Source of the DNA: JABDBE01 sp049585795
Lineage (GTDB): Bacteria; Acidobacteriota; Terriglobia; Terriglobales; Acidobacteriaceae
DNA length: 64,000 nucleotides
Assembly (NCBI GenBank): GCA_049585795.1
Contig: JBAVAQ010000085.1
Coordinates: forward strand, 18,192 to 82,191
Direction: 5' to 3'
The notes under the pieces were generated by a model. That model ran no database searches, was not told where the DNA came from, and saw nothing but the letters and a program-made list of their open reading frames with translations. Numbering within the stretch: the stretch's first letter is position 1; every line of letters starts with the position of its first letter. Both the position numbers and the translations under genes were made by a program. Of this stretch, positions 63,950-64,000 are shown in pieces.

Positions 63950-64000
63950 GTGAGCGACCACGGCGTGCCCGCTGAACCGCGACTTGTCTCTATCAATCGA
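63950..64000 (+). CDS. Start of a gene cut by the window edge (possible MOSC protein)
   Basis: GTG 63950 opens a frame VSDHGVPAEPRLVSINR that runs off the end. RLVSIN followed by a GGVPK motif is how many MOSC-domain proteins begin, but the second half is not visible. No good ribosome binding site. Confidence 0.25.
   Translation, partial: MSDHGVPAEPRLVSINR

Noticed and set aside
63026..63961. 311-codon minus-strand frame over the ATP-grasp gene
   Set aside because: It is the antisense of a recognised ATP-grasp enzyme and has no motif of its own.

Overview
The window looks like chromosomal DNA of a Gram-negative, soil-type member of the Acidobacteriota (Terriglobia/Koribacter-like). This is an inference from gene content: secreted GloVer- and HAF-repeat proteins, YVTN/lactonase propellers, a kinase-TolB fusion and lipid A and lipoprotein enzymes (LpxD, an LpxL-like acyltransferase, Lnt), with G+C-rich codons and many palindromic intergenic repeats. 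No rRNA, tRNA, transposase, prophage or CRISPR array was seen. About 55 protein genes are supported; several starts were moved downstream to an in-frame start codon with a better ribosome binding site.

Layout. 1-9.9 kb: secreted repeat proteins (HAF; an S74 chaperone protein), a small secreted protein behind a sigma-54 promoter, an ABC exporter, a phospholipase D-like protein, a BNR propeller and a DUF6629 membrane protein. 10-15.6 kb (minus): a three-gene signalling operon of giant soluble multi-GAF/PAS histidine kinase, single-domain receiver and NtrC-type sigma-54 activator, each overlapping the next by 4 bases. 15.9-24.2 kb (plus): a TonB-C protein, then a compact chemosensory operon MCP-cheW-cheR-cheA-cheB-cheY-cheX. 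24-31.5 kb: a YVTN lipoprotein, a Tat-exported DsrE-like protein with an in-frame UGA at its conserved cysteine and a SECIS-like hairpin after it (probable selenoprotein), Ku, DUF92, a divergent cyclase, YfiT, and a ydcF-tsaC pair. 31.6-43.3 kb: a structured intergenic segment, an rRNA methyltransferase, RarA, a GloVer protein, a GAF-SpoIIE phosphatase with a four-cysteine cluster, an HD hydrolase and a GSP17M/STAS fusion. 43.7-53.1 kb (mostly minus): a Ser/Thr kinase-propeller, then lpxD / P-loop NTPase / lnt / prfB, with prfB carrying the classical programmed +1 frameshift, and an LpxL-like acyltransferase. 53.4-64 kb: SYLF protein, degenerate LuxR regulator, pilin-like protein, SufT-like protein, lactonase, secreted hydrolase, S53 peptidase, an esterase and an ATP-grasp enzyme, and the first codons of a possible MOSC protein.

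Main point of interest: two genes here use recoding at UGA. One is well known (prfB). The other, the DsrE-like gene at 25694-26179, would be cut short at residue 120 by ordinary annotation although the conserved family sequence continues in frame for 40 more residues. Two genes (a cupin and a small membrane protein) are broken by single-base frameshifts, and the Ser/Thr kinase appears offset by one base at its N-terminus; these may be real lesions or assembly indels.
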